From Novosphingobium jiangmenense (lineage in GTDB: Bacteria > Pseudomonadota > Alphaproteobacteria > Sphingomonadales > Sphingomonadaceae), in contig NZ_JADQDC010000010.1 in NCBI RefSeq assembly GCF_015694345.1, positions 1 to 64,000 on the forward strand: a stretch of DNA of 64,000 bases, in the 5' to 3' direction. The notes under the pieces are model-generated. The model was not told the DNA's origin. It saw only the letters and a program-made list of their open reading frames with translations, and searched no databases. Below, piece after piece: positions 61,869 to 64,000 of this stretch; positions within the stretch are counted from its first letter, which is position 1; the number at the start of each line of letters is the position of its first letter. Made by a program: the position numbers and the translations under genes.

Positions 61869-64000
61869 TCACATCTCCATATCGCCAAGATCGGGACCAG
61901 TGATCGGCGGGGGCTCGTGCTCCCGCAGACCATCCTCGATCATCAGCTTGCGCGCGGCGGCATCGCTGGAGCTTTGGCTCTTCGGGTTATCCGGCTTGCC
62001 CTGTTGCAGCCCTTCGGTTCCGGGCGTGCTGGCCTGGGGCGTGCCCTTGGGAGAAGCCGACTGATCCGGGACTGCAGCGGCTTCGCCTGTCGGGAGAAGT
62101 GGGCGGGCGGAAGGTCCAGCTTTTCGCGCACGCGCATCGGTTCTGGTATTCGACTGCTCCTTCCTGGCCTTGCCCGCCTTGTCTTGCCCTGAGCGAGCTG
62201 CCGGTTCCCGCTCCTTCGACGTCTTGCCAGGTGGGTGTTCCACTGCTCGTCCAAGATCCTTGGCTGGCGCGTCTGGCTCCTGTTTCGGCGCGGCTCGCGC
62301 ACCCTGATCCAGGGCCAGCTCTCCCTGCTTTGGGACGACCGGTTTGCCGGCGCCGTCGTCGTTCGACGAGGGACGCTCGCCGCCTATCGGCGCTGCCTTC
62401 TGCTCGGCCTGCTCCGCCGCCGGATGGATCTCCGTGACCCTTGCCTTCGGGCTGTCCTTGACCCTGGCGATGAAGGTTTCCGCCCGCTTGGGTCGGTCGA
62501 CGGGCTTCAGCTTGACCGGTGCGGCGGGAAAGCCATCAGGGAACTTGATGTACCCCGACAGGCGCGGCAGGTTCATCAGCTGGTCGGGCAGCAAGAGCGG
62601 CTCGATGTGCTTGCGCGGGGTGAGGCTGACCGCATCGCGGGCATTGTTGTAGCCATAGGTGTAGCCCTCTTCCATGTCCCTGACCTGGAGATGGCCGATG
62701 AAGTCGGAGCACCAGGTGGCGGTCTCGCGGTCGGCGGTTCCAAGGATCAGTTTCGTTCGGGCGAGCGATGCCAGCGTCATCGCCATGTTCTCGCCGTAGA
62801 CCTCCTTGAGCTTGGCATAGGCGTGCAGGCCAAGAACAATCGCGCCGCCGAAATTGCGCGCCGTCTGCAAGCCTTTCTCGAGGGCTGGCAGGCGGTGCAA
62901 TGCGCCGAGCTCATCGACGAAGAACCAGCACTTGAGATCGCGGGTACGGGGCATCGTCATCAGCGTGTTCATGGCCGTGTCGAGCCAGAGCGTGAGCAAC
63001 TGCGCGCAGACGCTCATGTCGACATAGCGGGCCGAAATGAACAGGATCGAGCCTTCGCTTCTCGCGCTGTCGGCCCCGTCCTCGATCCACTGGCGTACCG
63101 AGAAACGAGGACCGGCAGCCGGGAGCAGCTTGAGCGCCTTGGCGTTAACGTTGAAAACGGCCCGGATCGATTCCGCCATGCGGGCAGCTTCGGGCGCAGT
63201 CAGCGGATCGGCGATCGTACCGCGCATCATGGCATGAACGCGCGACAGGTCTGCGGTCATCAACTCACGGGCCAGGGCGTCGTTGGTTGCCCTGCCCTCG
63301 GCAACGAGTTTGAGGCAGAATTCGACGAACAGGGCCCGGGCAGCGATCACCCAGAACTGGGCTTCACCGCCCCCGTCGTAAGGTACGAGGGCGTCCGCAG
63401 CGGCCCAGAACTCACCTTCGGAACGGCATTCATCGAAGAGGCTCCACTGGGGGCAGCGCGCATCGAGCGGGTTCAGAATGATGTCGCAATGGGCAGCATG
63501 GAAGTGCTCGATAAAGGTCCCGGTCAGATCGAAGACCACGCAGCGCTGGCCCTTGGCTCTGGCTTCCGCAATCATGTCGGAGATCGCCACGGTCTTGCCC
63601 ATACCGGTGGTGCCAATGAGCATTGCGTGGCTTTGTTCGAGCCGCCAGGGATAGGTGACCGTGGCGATATGCGATGGCCGATAGGGAAAGACCCGGGCGA
63701 TCTCTCGCGGCAGACTGAGGCGCCATTTCCAGCCCAGTGCAGTATCGAGCTCACGGGTGCGCTCTCGCCGGTTGTGCGCGGTCAATTCATCGACGAGTTC
63801 AGGGAGCGTAACCAGCATCGCGCCGCGCTCGTGTTTGCGTTCTTTGGAGCGGCCACCGAACCGCTCGGCGAACCAGTAGAAGACGGCAAATGCGGGGACC
63901 AGCAGGAATCCGGACCGCCACAAGGCACCGGTCAGAAGCGCCATGAGCTTCTCCCACGCATGGACCACCGGGGGGTAGTGGCCGAGCTGGGCAATCGGAA
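61869..64000 (-). CDS. Coupling protein TraD (5' partial)
   Basis: This hexameric ATPase links the relaxosome to the secretion channel. The frame is open to the right edge: the GTG at 63968 is not necessarily the start, since PIAQLGHYPPVVHAWEKL reads on upstream. Hydrophobic N-terminal segments are followed by Walker A GTTGMGKTVAISD and Walker B CWFFVDELGALH; the TrwB/TraD block FGGAIVLGLHAYAKL is also present. The C-terminus has a long Pro/Lys/Glu-rich tail. The stop is about 22-37 bp before the traI start, so both should be cotranscribed. Confidence 0.93.
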   Translation of the reverse strand, partial: PIAQLGHYPPVVHAWEKLMALLTGALWRSGFLLVPAFAVFYWFAERFGGRSKERKHERGAMLVTLPELVDELTAHNRRERTRELDTALGWKWRLSLPREIARVFPYRPSHIATVTYPWRLEQSHAMLIGTTGMGKTVAISDMIAEARAKGQRCVVFDLTGTFIEHFHAAHCDIILNPLDARCPQWSLFDECRSEGEFWAAADALVPYDGGGEAQFWVIAARALFVEFCLKLVAEGRATNDALARELMTADLSRVHAMMRGTIADPLTAPEAARMAESIRAVFNVNAKALKLLPAAGPRFSVRQWIEDGADSARSEGSILFISARYVDMSVCAQLLTLWLDTAMNTLMTMPRTRDLKCWFFVDELGALHRLPALEKGLQTARNFGGAIVLGLHAYAKLKEVYGENMAMTLASLARTKLILGTADRETATWCSDFIGHLQVRDMEEGYTYGYNNARDAVSLTPRKHIEPLLLPDQLMNLPRLSGYIKFPDGFPAAPVKLKPVDRPKRAETFIARVKDSPKARVTEIHPAAEQAEQKAAPIGGERPSSNDDGAGKPVVPKQGELALDQGARAAPKQEPDAPAKDLGRAVEHPPGKTSKEREPAARSGQDKAGKARKEQSNTRTDARARKAGPSARPLLPTGEAAAVPDQSASPKGTPQASTPGTEGLQQGKPDNPKSQSSSDAAARKLMIEDGLREHEPPPITGPDLGDMEM

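Overview
The window looks like part of a sphingomonad (Alphaproteobacteria; Novosphingobium/Sphingobium-like) accessory replicon or integrative element. The grounds are high GC with GC-rich third codon positions, many ATGA/GTGA stop-start overlaps, a sphingomonad-style F-type conjugation cluster, small sphingomonad-type DUF proteins, and GTTC-N7-GTTC sites that match the alphaproteobacterial LexA box. No rRNA, tRNA, replication gene, partition gene or integrase was seen, so plasmid versus ICE cannot be decided. The host assignment is inference.

Region 1 (about 1-33.5 kb) is a surface-polysaccharide locus broken up by insertion sequences. From the left: a truncated IS3; an intact IS110; a leftward set of a GT2 glycosyltransferase, a polymerase/ligase-like membrane protein and a WbpM/FlaA1-type UDP-GlcNAc 4,6-dehydratase; an intact IS66 with 8-bp target duplication carrying a pRiA4b ORF-3-like passenger; and a leftward hybrid epimerase/phosphoglycosyltransferase. 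Then a rightward operon: Wza/GumB-like export lipoprotein, Wzc-like tyrosine autokinase, an unknown membrane-anchored protein, GT2, LfnA/WbuX-type amidotransferase, HisH-like and HisF-like ammonia-supply subunits, FnlA-FnlB-FnlC (UDP-L-FucNAc), WbuB-like GT4, a small Gly/Ala-rich secreted protein and an O-antigen ligase-family protein. The order wbuX-wbuY-wbuZ-fnlA-fnlB-fnlC-wbuB is the one known for L-FucNAm (2-acetamidino-2,6-dideoxy-L-galactose) O-antigens, so the polymer probably contains L-FucNAm. The dehydratase plus hybrid protein suggest chain initiation with a 6-deoxy-HexNAc such as QuiNAc. No Wzx flippase is present. The right flank holds a decayed IS630, an intact IS21 with 7-bp target duplication, a decayed IS110 beside a 32-bp perfect palindrome, IS3 fragments and an atypical OmpR-like regulator.

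Region 2 (about 33.5-52.8 kb) is an F-type conjugation cluster on the plus strand: traA, traL, traE, traK, traB, a DsbC-like isomerase, traV, traC, a small membrane protein, trbI, a TraF-type signal peptidase, traW, traU, trbC, traN, traF, traH and traG, mostly translationally coupled. It is preceded on the minus strand by an AlpA-like regulator and an HTH protein.

Region 3 (52.8-64 kb) holds accessory genes between traG and the leftward traD-traI pair. They are a small membrane protein, a HigA-like regulator translationally coupled to a BsuBI/PstI-type restriction-modification pair, a DUF3489 protein, a LexA-like S24 repressor with several small ORFs, then a MobF relaxase/helicase (TraI) and the coupling protein (TraD, cut by the right edge). 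The most interesting non-coding signal is a set of three GTTC-N7-GTTC sites. Two of them sit next to TCCTA/TAGGA palindromes in the same orientation, upstream of the HTH/AlpA genes and of the S24 repressor. This suggests an SOS-responsive regulatory switch for the conjugation module.
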